A DNA stretch of 64,000 bases from Xiphias gladius. Taxonomy: Eukaryota > Chordata > Actinopteri > Istiophoriformes > Xiphiidae. Below are positions 22,410 to 58,690 of this stretch, piece by piece. The position numbers were made by a program, and so were the translations under genes. Position 1 is the first letter of the stretch, and each line of letters starts with the position of its first letter. The notes under the pieces are model-generated. The model searched no databases. It saw only the letters and a program-made list of their open reading frames with translations, and was not told the origin of the DNA. The DNA is taken from NCBI RefSeq assembly GCF_016859285.1, contig NC_053422.1, forward strand, positions 11,393,501-11,457,500, in the 5' to 3' direction.

Positions 22410-22976
22410 AAAGGGATATTTGGACATTCTGAGAAATGAGGTTATTTAACTTCTTGCTAAGAGTTAGATGACTGATTGATTGATACAACTCTGATATCTG
22501 TACTTTTCATATTACGCTAAAGCCAGCAGCCGGTTAGCTTAGCTTAGCAAAGAGAGACTGGAAACAAGGAGAAACGGCTAGCTTGGCTAAAAGGTGCCAG
22601 CACCTCTACAGCTCACTGACTAACTCGTTATGACTAGTTTGTGCATATACTGAAATGTAAAAACAACAGGATGTCAGTGAAGAGTTCCAGTTGTAAACCA
22701 ACAACCAGACCACCGTGTCAGTTTGCGTGAGCATAAAACAAACTAAATATGACGTGTTACCTAATGAGCTTCAGAGTTGCTGGCAGGCTGATGTCTGATG
22801 TTTTACCATTGGACAGAGCCAGGCTACCTGTTTCCCCGTTTCCAATCTTTATGCTAAGCTAAGCTTACTGTCCTCCCACCTGTGGCTTCATATTGGCGAC
22901 ACAGAAGGGAGAGTGGTACCAACCTCGTCAGGAAAGCAAATAATGAATATTTCCCAAAATGTCAAAGTATTCCTTT
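22410..22976. mobile_element. MITE with ~28-bp imperfect terminal inverted repeats
   Basis: The left end (22410-22437, 'aaagggatatttggacattc...') and the right end (22949-22976) are inverted relatives differing at about five positions. Inside is a second palindromic pair: 'gcttagcttagcaaagagag' near 22536 faces 'tatgctaagctaagc' near 22850. The internal blocks (ccagcagccggttagc, ccaggctacctgtttcc) are common in fish genomes. It has no transposase. Fragments with the same 'ttggacattttgtgaaata' end lie at 35215-35470 in zdhhc9 intron 3. Confidence 0.75.
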
Positions 22977-24114
22977 AATCATCTCGCGACCTCTCACATT
23001 TAGCTTGCGACCAGCTGGTTGGGAACCAGTGGACTAATTTGTGTATTAACGTTGGCATTTCTCATTTAACACTATAGCAGAACGGATTTGAAGGGCTCCT
23101 CTGTTGGTGGACCTCAGCTGCATATCATAGTGCAACTGTTATGATAAGGCACTGTTACCACGAGTGTCTAGGATCATCAGATTTCAGGCCTTTTGTCACT
23201 CACACTGGGACTACGTGTCTCCTGGAAACAAGACTTCAACTGTGCATTAAGCAGCTTCATCTATTTCAGAGCGCCAACGTCACACCACATCCTTGATTAC
23301 ATAAAAATTGAAGGACAGGCGTTGGTCTGAATCAGATCACTTTAAAAATTAAGAAAAAAAAAAATGCACCTAAGTAACAAAGTACTGAATGCAGCAATAT
23401 AAGAATAAAAGGTAGATTTTGACTTGCCTGGAAGCCTTTAGGGATATCTCAGCTAAGGATTTGCATGTCCTCCCCCTGCCTGGACACGATGTGTACTCAC
23501 AGACTAACAGGTGAAACGCTTTTATCCACACTCAGCAAATGAAAAAAAAGCTTGTCCAGCCTTCTCATGGTTTGCATAGGGCATGTAATGTGCACACAAC
23601 AAAATTGACTGTATGTTTGAAGTTCTATACATGTCCAGAAGTAATATTGTCTTCACCAGACACTTGCAAGGAGTATACGTGAACTGGCCTCTCACAATAA
23701 ATGTCGTTATGCAACTTTAAATAAAAGAAAAGAAGTAGCACTGACAATCAGAGCAACCCACAGGTGAACTGCGGGGGAAGTCATACGTTTGCAGAGTTTT
23801 TTTTTTTTTTTGTTTTTTTTTTTTTTTCCTTCCTGCAGTTTTCCCAGCGGCTTCTCCCCCTGCGTGTCTTTTCCATGCAGTGTTCAGGAGTCAGAGCAGG
23901 ACGCTGACTTTCCATTCAATCGCTCCCCCTCCTGCAGGAGCAAGTGTCACTCAAACACCTCTGCAGTTACTGGTGAGGAGGAGGCAAGAGGAGGAGCTGC
24001 AGCAGAGACTCTGCTCTTCTGGTTGGATGTAGGGCGAGACTCGGAGAATAAGTGAGTCACCCGCACAGTAATCAGACATTGATTATTATTGTTCCAGTTC
24101 CTGACCAGGCAGGA

Positions 24115-24180
24115 TGTTGGGGCGGGGGCAGTTGGGAGGCTAGGGGTGGAGGAGGGGGGAGGGGGAGGGGGGGGTCAGCT
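24115..24180 (-). promoter_or_regulatory. C/U-rich tract just after the zdhhc9 stop codon
   Basis: On the + strand this is almost pure purine with long G runs (aggaggggggagggggaggg). In the zdhhc9 transcript it reads as ccctccccctcccccctcc, beginning about 27 nt after the stop. Such C/U-rich 3' UTR elements are known binding sites for poly(C)-binding proteins/hnRNP K, which affect mRNA stability and translation. The + strand could form a G-quadruplex. That it acts here is inference. Confidence 0.4.
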
Positions 24181-24206
24181 ACGATTGGAGCCGCCCACTA
24201 ATATAG

Positions 24207-49131
<24,925 letters not shown>

Positions 49132-49720
49132 GGTGTCCTCTCCCCGGCTCGGGCCTTCGGTCCTCCTTCGGCTGGATGTCAGGTGTTATACTGTGAAACG
49201 ATTCAGACAATGAGCAGATGGGGGCCGGAGAGGACCTTTCGCTCATCTGTCCTTATAGATACTGTTCACTCAGTGTCGGACTCAGTCCATTGGCAAACAA
49301 AACAAAAAACAAAAAAACGACTTACTCGGTACGATTAAAGGTTTCTGCCCAGGGCGACGGCTGTGAAGCATTGTCTTTTTTTGGTTAAAAGCGTCGCAAT
49401 CCCATCGCCAGTGTTTTTCTAATCCATATTATTTCCAGTTTCCCGTCTTTACTGCGGCATGTCATCCCCACACGGAGGCTCCCACGCTGCCCGAGCGCAC
49501 GCAAATCCCTACCCCTTCCCCGTCCGCTCAAGTGTCGGAAATTAGGAGAAATTCATCCGAAAGCCTGCGGCAGATGTTCCCCACCGGGCGCCTGGAAATC
49601 CGGCCGCGGCTGTTGCATTGGGTGAGCGGACCTTGACCGGTTGACATTCATATCATCCCGATAAATCAGGAACGATCGTCCGGGCGAGCTGCTCCGCGAC
49701 GGTGACCGCGCTGCCGGACA
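49132..49720 (-). promoter_or_regulatory. zdhhc9 5' UTR and CpG-rich promoter region
   Basis: The first coding exon extends to an acceptor (cacag on the minus strand) at 49191, giving a 59-nt 5' UTR part from 49190. A strong donor GTAAGT on the minus strand (+ CTTAC at 49321-49325) marks the likely end of an untranslated first exon starting upstream in 49326-49600. The surrounding 49000-49720 is clearly richer in CpG than the rest of the window, as expected for a housekeeping-type promoter. The exact transcription start is not visible. Confidence 0.55.
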
Positions 49721-50454
49721 TGGACATTAAGCCTTCATGTTTAAAAAATAAAATAAAATAAAAAAAAATAGGGTGTGGGTGGGTGGGTGGGTGGAAGGGG
49801 GTGAAAAAATCTTCTAAAATAAGAAATAAACGCAGCCACTACGGACGCAAACGTAAAGCTGTTCCATGGGCTTTTTTTTTTTTTTTTTCCCGCAGGATGC
49901 CAGTTCTCGGTTTTAGTCAATGGCAGCAGGAAACACGCCTAGATTGAAATGTCTAATCTTAAAGGGGCAGGATAGGTAAAACGAAACAGGAACAAAGGAC
50001 GCAGATAAAGGTCCCGTTTGGGTGACATTAATACGCTACGTCGCTCGCCTGTGGTATTACCCGGGGGGGGAGAGACAGTGCGGGAGCGCACTAATGAAGT
50101 TGATTGCTGATAGACACCAGATGCACCGATGCCTCAAGCGTCGCTCCGTGTGCGGTTCACGGGGTCCAGAGAGCAGACGTGAACACTGCGGAGGCCCTCG
50201 GAGAAAAACACTTTTTACTGGGATCGATGTAAAAAAAAAAAAAAAAATTGGCTACTTCGACTTTTAGTGTTTTTGTTCTTCATTTTTCAGTTTTACGCAT
50301 ATAATTTTGTTTTTGCGTTTCATCCTAATTATACTTTATTGTCTTTGCATCCACATCCAGTGGTCGGTGACACCTGTGTTCTTTGTCTTGGGTATCAGTG
50401 GGTTTTTTTTGCTTTGTGTATTATCCATGTTTTTGCAAGTAAAAATACATGTAC

Positions 50455-51720
50455 ATACAGACAGGTGACAATCTAAAGGAAAAACCTGAATAAATCAGCG
50501 GAGAAGCATAATGGATGCATATGCTTCCACACAGGTTCACTGCACGGTACAATTAAGCAGTTAACATCCAATCATGCTGTGTGTCCTGTATAAAGATGCT
50601 GAGCAGGCCCAGTTGTTTCTGATTTTGTATCAAGATGTCAAGAGGAAAAGATCTAAGTGACTTTGAATGAAGGTTCATTGTTGTGACAAGGATGGCAGGA
50701 GCTTCAGTCACAAAGACTGCTCAACCGACTGGTGTTTCAATGGGAACAGTGACTAAAGTGACATCTGCATTTAGATCTATGGGAAAAACATTAGTAAATA
50801 GGGTCGGAAATTGTGGATGACAGTGCACTTTTGTTGACCGTGATGCTTGAGCATTAGCTTGATACGTAAGGAAAAACAGAAGAGCAACTCTTCTTCAGGT
50901 GGCTGAGAACATCAATGTGTCCACAAGAACAGTCCATTGACAATTACAGAGGGATTTTATAGTAGGGTTGCAGTGCGTAAACCCCTCATTACGGAGATGA
51001 GAGTTGAGAGTTCAAAACCATAGGCACTGGTCTACAGAGATGTGGAAAAAAAAAGTGATATGGTCAGATGAGTTATCCTTCACCATATTCTCGACAAGTG
51101 GGTGAGTGAATGTGGGGCACACACCAAGAAAACGGTACAGACCTGAATGCTTTACCCCTACAGTGAGGGGATCCGATGGTTCTGTTATGATGCCGGGGGC
51201 ATTTTGCTGCCATGGTTTGGGTCCACTTGTCCCTCTTAGAGGGAAGGGTCACTGCAAATCAATACAAAGTCATTCTGAGTGATGACCTTGATCCTTTGAT
51301 GAAACATTTCTATCCTGATGGGGGTGCTCTCTTCCAGGATGACAATGCCCCCCCATCAATGGAGCATGAGGGGTCACCGAATGGTTCGATGAGTATGAAA
51401 ACGATGTGAATCATTGGTGATGCCTTCACTGCCAATTGACATCTATGTGAGATTTTGGACTGATGCGTTAGACAGCGCTCGCCACCACCATCATTAAAGC
51501 ACCAAATGAGGGACAGTCTTTTGGAAGAATGGTTTCCATCCATCCGATAGAGTTCCACAGGGAATAAATGCCAAGGTGCACTGAAGCTGTTCTGGCGGCA
51601 CGTGGTGGCTGAAATGACACTCTCACTTCTGTTTAAAACAAGTTCTTACATCTGAAGTAAAACCATGAAGTGTTTTTTTTTTTTTTTTTTTTTAATTTGA
51701 ATGCAAATTGCAGCTTATTT
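50455..51720 (+). mobile_element. Nearly full-length but inactive Tc1/mariner transposon
   Basis: The left end 'acagacaggtgacaatctaa' is followed by 'aaaacctgaataaatcagcg'. The helix-turn-helix region reads in pieces: ATGTCAAGAGGAAAAGATCT near 50635, then 'actgctcaaccgactggtgt'. The catalytic region remains as [17 protein letters not shown] (51301-51350), carrying the second Asp pair of the DDE domain. A downstream block resembles the [16 protein letters not shown] tail of Tc1 proteins near 51545-51610. Frameshifts and stops are frequent and the third acidic block is lost. It sits between the divergently transcribed zdhhc9 and trmt12. Confidence 0.85.
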
Positions 51721-51729
51721 TTGATGTCA

Positions 51730-53864
51730 GTTACTTTTGTAGCTTGAGCAGATGCTGGTCGATGTGCCGTGTTCAGCGAAATATGTGCAGTTAAATTAAA
51801 GAAGAAATTCTACCAAATGTGGACATACTGTACAGTGTTTACAAATGGAAGCCTATAATTAATACAAATACTTACAAAATTATGGCAAAAGATGTGAAAC
51901 TCTCATATGTATTTATGTATTTATTTACTTGGTCAAATATTTACAAAATTGCTTTCATATAATTATGATATGACGAGAAAGTCTTTGTGGTTACGTGTTC
52001 ACGGATAGTAATAATAATGGCATTTACGCTGGCCATTTAAGCTCTATAACAGCCCCTGCTAAGTCTTTTACGTCCTGGAATAATAAGTGTTACTGTGACG
52101 GTTCAGTACCGTCTTAGCTCAGACATACAGCCATTATAGCCCCCGTTGCTGCTACACAGAGAAGTGGAGGTGGCACTGTATCAGACGCACAGGCGAGGGC
52201 CGGACTATAAACGACCCAGAGAGTGAGGCAAACATCCTCCAATCTCAGTCTGTCCTTAAATTATAGACCTGAGGTAGAAAAGCTACTGTAGGCCCTCATC
52301 AGTAAGTAGCCCTGCTGCTCAATATCTATTCCAGAGGAGGACATTATTAATACACGACCTGTCAGATGGTGCTTTGACCAACCTGCCAACTCGCAAATGC
52401 GCTCATGGCTGCAGACGGCTAAAAGTCAGAATTCAAATTCTGGTGCCACTTTTCATTGCATAAGGAGAGATCAGGGAGGAGGAGGTGGTTTGATCTTACA
52501 GCAAGCAGAGTGTTTAAGGATGTGACTGATCTAATGTGTTTAAAAGCAGACGCACAGGAAACTGAATCCCCAGAAAAGACAATGGTTTGACATATGAAAT
52601 AGGTTATACCTAAGAAGAGAGACATAAACTTTTAAAATGATGTCAAAAATACATCTATTATCGCAGACATGTCAACAAGTCTACTGCCAAAAGCTCTGTA
52701 TCAATGTGAAACCCCTAAAGAAATTTCAAAAATGACGGAATCTCGCCGAAAAAGTGGAAGTATTTTACCAACAGCACATTGTGCCTGCGCTGCGAGAATT
52801 ATAACCATACCGGAACGTGTGTATTTTAGTTCCAGTGCATTTTGCATGGCTCTAAATCTGAATTTTTTTTCTTACGCAGAAAAATTCACACTTGAATGGG
52901 GGCGCTCTTCAGCCGGATCTACCCTGATGATGTCGTCAGGGGTATTTTGGACTACACATTTTTTAACATAGAGCCTGCATTAGAAAACAGAGGGCGTACT
53001 GTTTTAAAGACATGAGCATCGGCTTACGTGGCTTAAAGAAGATGCATTATGAGCGTCACAGGACAGGTACCTTTTTAGATTATATGTTGAATCTAGGAGA
53101 CTAAAAGTCAGGATATATTGGCCTTGCATCAGTTTGGACTTTTTTTTTTTTTTTTAAATCTGTCTCTCTGAAGTCCCCTGGTGTTATGAAAGAGCAATAC
53201 AAACACTTTTCATATAATGGTAGAAAATCCTGAAATGCATACAAAATCTTTTTGTTTTTCCCACGTGAGACTCCTCCAAAACGTTTTCTTGAACCTTTGT
53301 GTGAATCTGTGAAAATCTGTGATGCCTCTTACCACAGAGTATCTTTCTATGCGGCTACATAATAAGCTCATTGGCCATTTTTAAGGCAGTGATATTACAC
53401 GTGACATTACGGACTTGACTTTTTTTCGGCTTTATTTAGTAGTTTCACCTTCTCTTTACGGCACATTAAGGTTATTTTACTCACATTAACTCACCTGCCT
53501 GTGTTTTGTCTCCATCTATCGACATGGGCGAGAAACCGGTCTTCTACTACTACTACTACTACTGAGTCATGTCTTCCTTGTAAATTAGCAAGAGTTGTCG
53601 ATCTTCAACAAAGATACAGCAAAAATAAAGGCCTGGCCACCGCCTTTTAATGAGAAATTGATTTTCTTCAGCGCCAGGAAAGCCGTAATTGAATGAAACA
53701 ATACACAACCGTTTGTCTTCACAATAAAGTTTTGTGTTTTCAAACGTCCGTTCTCTACAATAGTCCGAGTGGAAACACGTTGTGGAGCAGCTACCGGTTA
53801 CCTGCAACTGATCTAGTACTCTTGAACCACCAAACGTAAACGCGGTGGATGTGTTTGTGTGTAA
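51730..53864. other. Intergenic stretch upstream of trmt12; no gene seen
   Basis: No splice-supported coding exon found. It contains T runs (51667-51690 and 53141-53156), a short (CTA)n repeat at 53544-53563 and otherwise unique AT-rich sequence. The trmt12 promoter must lie in its right part, but no clear TATA or initiator can be chosen. Confidence 0.5.
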
Positions 53865-56800
53865 ATGGACGGTGTAGCCTGCCTTCGTGTGCCCCAGTGT
53901 CACGCTCAGCAGTTCAGGTAAACAGCCATTTAGTGGGCGAGTAGCCCCTGAAGCTAAGTTAGCTGCTGGTTAGCATGGGAACCGAGAGCGGTGTGTGCGC
54001 AGAAAGATTGTCTGATCAACACGTTAAATGTGTTTACGGCGGCTACCTGGAGTCGTTTTGACATTATTCTTTAAAATGCATCATACTTCACAGGAGATGC
54101 CTGCAGTCCAGAGGAGCTCTTGACCTGAGTTTGTGTCTGCTGAAAGACTCAGATGGGACAGTCCTCTTGCCCATCTTACCATCCTGTCTGTCACAACTTG
54201 ATCTGCACTCTCTCAGAAGCATGGTGGCTTCAGACAGTGCTTGTGAACTTGTTTGGAGTCAGGTAATTAAACCTGAGTGAAATACTATTCGCAGCAGAAG
54301 GTACTACATTTGCACCTTTTAAAGTCTTCTTATGTGTCTCCTGCTGTCTGTCCTGTTTTCACCACAGTCTCCTCTGAAGTCAAAGAAAGAGAGGGGAAAG
54401 ACAAGTGGCGATAAACTTGAGAAAATCCTCCAGGAGCTGTTGGAGTCTCATGGTGAAAGATGGACACGGGAGCTGAGGGGGGACGTCCCTCGCAGCTTCC
54501 AGAGGCATGGAGACCTAATCCTGCTGGGAGACGGCTGTTTCTCCCTGCCACTGTGGAAGAGAATGGGTACTGTCCTCAAACATTACCACACTTTTCTACT
54601 CCTGTCAGCCAAGAACAGAAAAGACAGTGAGTTCAGTGTACTTGAATGGCCTCCCCAGTCACCAGATCTGAATCCAATAGACCATCTTCGGGATTTGGTA
54701 GATGGGCAGCATGAATGTGCAGCTGACAAATCTGCATAAATTATGTGATGCAGTCATGTCAACATGGACCAGAATCTCAAAGGAGTCTCTACAACATCTT
54801 GTAGAATCCATGCCACGAAGAAATGAGGCTGTTTTGAGAGCAAGGGGAGGCGCTACCCAGTATTTGTATGATGTTCCCAATAAAGTGCGTGATGAATGTA
54901 GGTGTACAGAATAATTGATTAGGACATTAATTTATCGCTTTTTTACTTGTTTAGATCGACAGCTTTGGAGTGCAGTGGCCAGAGGACTGGGGGCAAAGCG
55001 TTTGGCAAAGATGAGTCGAATATCCAGGGATGGATTTAGGTCTCCTGTGGTGACGATGCTGTTAGGAGAGAACAGCTGGGTCAGACATGTGGACAATGGT
55101 ATTAGGTAAGTCTCAGGAACAATCAGGCTTTTTCTTATGAATAGGTCTTGGGCACATGGTTACTAAATTTGACATGAATAAAAACTTGTCAGAAACTTCT
55201 AATGTATTCTTCACCTTTTTTTCAGTTATGAGTTTGATGTTACCAAATGTATGTTCTCAGCTGGAAACATAACAGAGAAGCTCCGGGTAGCTGGATTTGA
55301 CTGCAGAGGGGAGACTGTGGTGGATTTATATGCAGGTAGTAAAACTATGTCATGTATTTTGAGTGTTTTGTTTTTTTGTTTTTTTGTTTTGTTTTTTTTA
55401 ACAGATTATATACTATATAAATTATTTGTACTTAAACATCTCATTAGTGGGAACAATAAAACAACAAACGTACAATATCATACAATCCAACACAGTGGCT
55501 GTTTAATAAATATTGCCTTTCAGAGGTGAAAAACACCAGCTCATGGACATGAAATAAAAAAAGTCCTAGACTGAGTTTATTTTCAATGAATACCTTGAAT
55601 TTGGTCTTTAGTCCAGGTGTAGGTTTTATCCCTGTTCAACATGTTGGTTTTTACTGTGTCTAGTAATTAAACTTACTTTGAATTATGACTTGAATGTGGT
55701 TCTGTAACTGTCACAACTGTATCTCCTGTCAGGTATCGGATATTTCACTGTCCCATATCTGGTCCACGCGGGGGCCAGTCATGTTCACGCCTGCGAGTGG
55801 AACCCTGATGCTGTTGAAGCTTTACAGAAAAACCTTGCGGAAAACAGTGTGTCCGACCGCTGCACGATTCACCAAGGAGACAACCGACAAGTAACGTGTT
55901 TTTCTATGCACTCTACGTGTATTAATTATGCTACATGTATTGTTCACACACAGCGTTAGCTCTGTCTGCCAGCAAACGATTGCTTCGCTACATGGATGAG
56001 AGTGTTGACTTGTGTTCTCTAGTGGTTGAGATGGGTACTAGACAGGAATTTTGATCCCCACCTCCATTGATCAATTAAAAAAGCTTATAAAAATCTGTAT
56101 CTTGTAGTTGGAATCACAGTGGATTTTTTTCTGTGATATATGACAATGAACTCTGAATCCCACTGTTGCAAAGGTTTAGTTTTAACAGGAAATGAACAAG
56201 ATAACCAGCCACATTTTTAATCTCTCACCGGAGATATATTGTTACAACACAATAATAATGAGATATTTTGACACAACGTTGTTATTAAAATTTATAACAA
56301 ATTCAGTTTATTTCAAAATGTAATTAAAGTGGAGTTCAAAAATGATAAAACTCACACATACTGCTGGAATATTTACATATTTAAATTCATCATATAACTG
56401 ATGAAGTTCAAACAGATACAAACATCATAAATTGATCAGTATTCCAGAATATTCAATATAAAATAAAATAAAATAAAATAAAAACAAATATTCAATAAGT
56501 AAAACAGTGTGTATTAGTTTTCTCATTTTCTAATCAAGTTTTTAGTAAAAACCTGTCACATTCAGGTACACAGAAACTTTTTCAGTTGAGGGGAAGTTTG
56601 AAGGATTTTCAAGGATTATTTGAAATTTTTTTAAATCCATAGGATCAATTGCGTGTTTAATGTGATTTTGCTTACATCAGCCGTATTTTCATACGCCCCC
56701 CCTCCATATGATTATCATAACATTAGTTTGAACCATAACACCCAATCCTGACATATTCCAAGAGTTACATCTCAACCCTTCAACTGTCCTGAAACCTCGA

Positions 56801-57666
56801 CTAAATCAACCAAATAACAGCTGGTCAGAGGTTAATGTGATAAAGGCCGACTTGATGTCAAAACCTAATGGTTCTTTTGCAGAATCAAAAGAATTCAACT
56901 TTAAATTTAAATGTTGATGGTGTTATCTGGGTGCAACAGAAAGTTGTACACCACAAACTTGTTCTAAATATATTCCGAGTGCAGTCTGGTTCTTTTGCTC
57001 AGGTTTTTGTTTTTTGTTTTTTGTTTTGCCTTTGTAAATTCCAGTATAATTGCAAGCACATTCCTTTCAGAATACCATTATAGGTGAAATTAGGAATTGT
57101 AGCTTTCGTCAGGAGTCACATGCGGTCTATTCTATGTAAAAAAGCAAGTGCTCTTAGATATTTTGTACACTGTAGCTGTGAAGTTCTAATCAGCTTATTA
57201 AAAGAATAATAAATGATGACAGGTTTTTGGAATAGGGATTTCACTAATAGCATTGAAGAGATTTTTTATTCTTATTTTATTTTTCCAGCTCCAGCTGTGT
57301 GACATAGCTGACCGGGTGAATCTGGGTCTCATACCGAGCTCTGAGGATGGCTGGCCTGTCGCCTGTCGCCTGCTGAAGAGGACAACCGGTGGCATTTTGC
57401 ACATTCACCAGAATGTTACCTCACCGTCACTGAACACTGCGGCCAGTCCAGCGATCAATGATGCCACTCGGAGGGTTTATGGGAAGAAAGCTGACAGAGA
57501 GGCGTGGCAGGCCTGGGCTGATGACACAGCAAACCGCATCGCTTCTCTTTTAAGGGACATTAGTAGCGCATCGTGGATAACAAACATCCAGCACATAGAG
57601 CACGTTAAGTCATATGCACCTCATGTTCACCATGTGGTGGTGGACTTGGAGTGCAGACCATCCTGA
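53865..57666 (+). CDS. trmt12: tRNA wybutosine-synthesizing protein 2 (TYW2), complete coding region
   Basis: Seven coding exons, all GT-AG: 53865-53917, 54094-54262, 54368-54566, 54955-55105, 55226-55335, 55733-55890 and 57289-57666. They sum to 1218 nt, 405 residues plus TGA. The enzyme transfers the aminocarboxypropyl group of S-adenosylmethionine to the imidazopurine base at position 37 of tRNA-Phe, in wybutosine synthesis. Shown by: DLPRSWQRHG-like DVPRSFQRHGDLILL, HVDNGI, FDVTKCMFSAGNITEKLRVA, the SAM-binding loop DLYAGIGYF (about 224-232), ACEWNPDAVEAL, LGLIPSSEDGWP, HIHQNV and the C-terminal VKSYAPHVHHVVVDLE. The start is fixed by an in-frame TAA directly before the ATG. The N-terminus is shorter than in the human protein, and the overall length is 405 against about 448 in human. 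The initiation context is weak at -3 (T), with G at +4. Confidence 0.96.
54600..54915 (+). mobile_element. 3' part of a Tc1/mariner element in trmt12 intron 3
   Basis: Reads EWPPQSPDLNPIDHLRDLVD (54641-54700), the third catalytic block of Tc1 transposases. It continues 'gcagctgacaaatctgcata' and 'gaatccatgccacgaagaaa', and ends 'ttcccaataaagtgcgtgat', matching the usual ending of this Tc1 subfamily. The frame is open from the exon at 54368 through 54739, but the splice donor at 54567 and the homology break show it is intronic. Confidence 0.85.
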
Positions 57667-58264
57667 GCTGAAGAGATGAACACAGATACAGAGTGGACAC
57701 TGTGACATTGGACATTTGAATGTACTGAAGTCTCTTTTTCGTAGAGTAGAAGGAGCCAGCTGTATGGTCCAGAAGTTTCCACAAGAACCAAACATAACGT
57801 CAGCTGGTTTCTATGATTGTTTCACCTGTCAGTTGGTGAAATCAGCTGTTTTTATAAACCTTTATTTATCCAGGGCAGGTTGAGCGCATACACTGTTTGT
57901 GTTGGCTGTTCTGTTTTTTTTTGTTTTTTGTTTTTTTTGTTTTTTTAAAAAGAAACGCCCTGCCTCACAGTCCTGCAATTATAATCACATCTCGAAGCTG
58001 CCCAGCCACACCTCAGCCACAGCCTCATCTGTTAGCTGCTGGACAAATCTGCTGGAGTAGTGGGGGATCAGGCGCAGGTCCAAGGGCACCTCATTGTAGT
58101 GTCATCATTTTATAATGAATTTCACTCTGGTGTTTAATCCTTAGACCTCTTGTGGTTGGCTGAAATGAAAAGGTGTACACCGACAACTGCTCCTGACTCT
58201 CACCATCAATTACAGGAGCATTCAAACCTTTTAAACTCCAATATTCTGTCCCGCTAAACTACAC

Positions 58265-58270
58265 AATAAA
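58265..58270 (+). terminator. Candidate trmt12 poly(A) signal AATAAA
   Basis: First consensus AATAAA after the trmt12 stop, about 600 nt downstream. The intervening sequence has no open frame of note. Confidence 0.4.
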
Positions 58271-58419
58271 TATATTTGGCATGGTTGTAAAGAATAACCT
58301 CTACAAGAAATTAGAACAGATAACACAAATATACAGTCGTACTCTGTCTTGTCAATATTTATTTGGAACTTCAGGAGGATACAGCAAATTTTTTATGTGA
58401 AAGTTTAACTTCTGAGCTA

Positions 58420-58690
58420 CAGACAGGTTACAAAAACCTGAATAACTGAGTGCAGGTGTTTCCATACAGAGGGGTCACTGAACGGTTTCAAGAGTATGGA
58501 AATTATGTGAATCATATGATATGGCCTTTGCAGTCATCAGATCTAAACCCAGTTGAACAGCTATGGCAGATTTTGGACCCAAATAAGGGAATATCTTCTG
58601 GTTGAATGGTGTTCATCCTTCTAGTAGTAATCTATGCCAAAGAGCACTGAAGCTGTTAAGATGACTCGTGGTGGATTAACATGTTACTAA
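58420..58690 (+). mobile_element. Internally deleted Tc1 relic related to the 50455-51720 element
   Basis: Left end 'ctacagacaggttacaaaaa' and 'cctgaataactgagtgcagg' match the left end of the element at 50455. After about 60 bp it jumps to the transposase end: 'gaacggtttcaagagtatgg' (58480) and WPLQSSDLNPVEQLWQILD (58540-58598). About 0.9 kb of the middle is missing. Confidence 0.75.

Larger units (their letters stand above)
20483..24206 (-). other. Probable 3' UTR / downstream region of zdhhc9
   Basis: Follows the zdhhc9 stop (minus strand, 24209-24207). On the minus strand, AATAAA occurs at 20488-20483 among other candidates, but it is not clear how far the transcript runs. The stretch contains the C/U-rich tract at 24115-24180, a MITE (22410-22976) and a dispersed repeat (21062-21345). 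No protein-coding exon was found in it. Confidence 0.3.
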
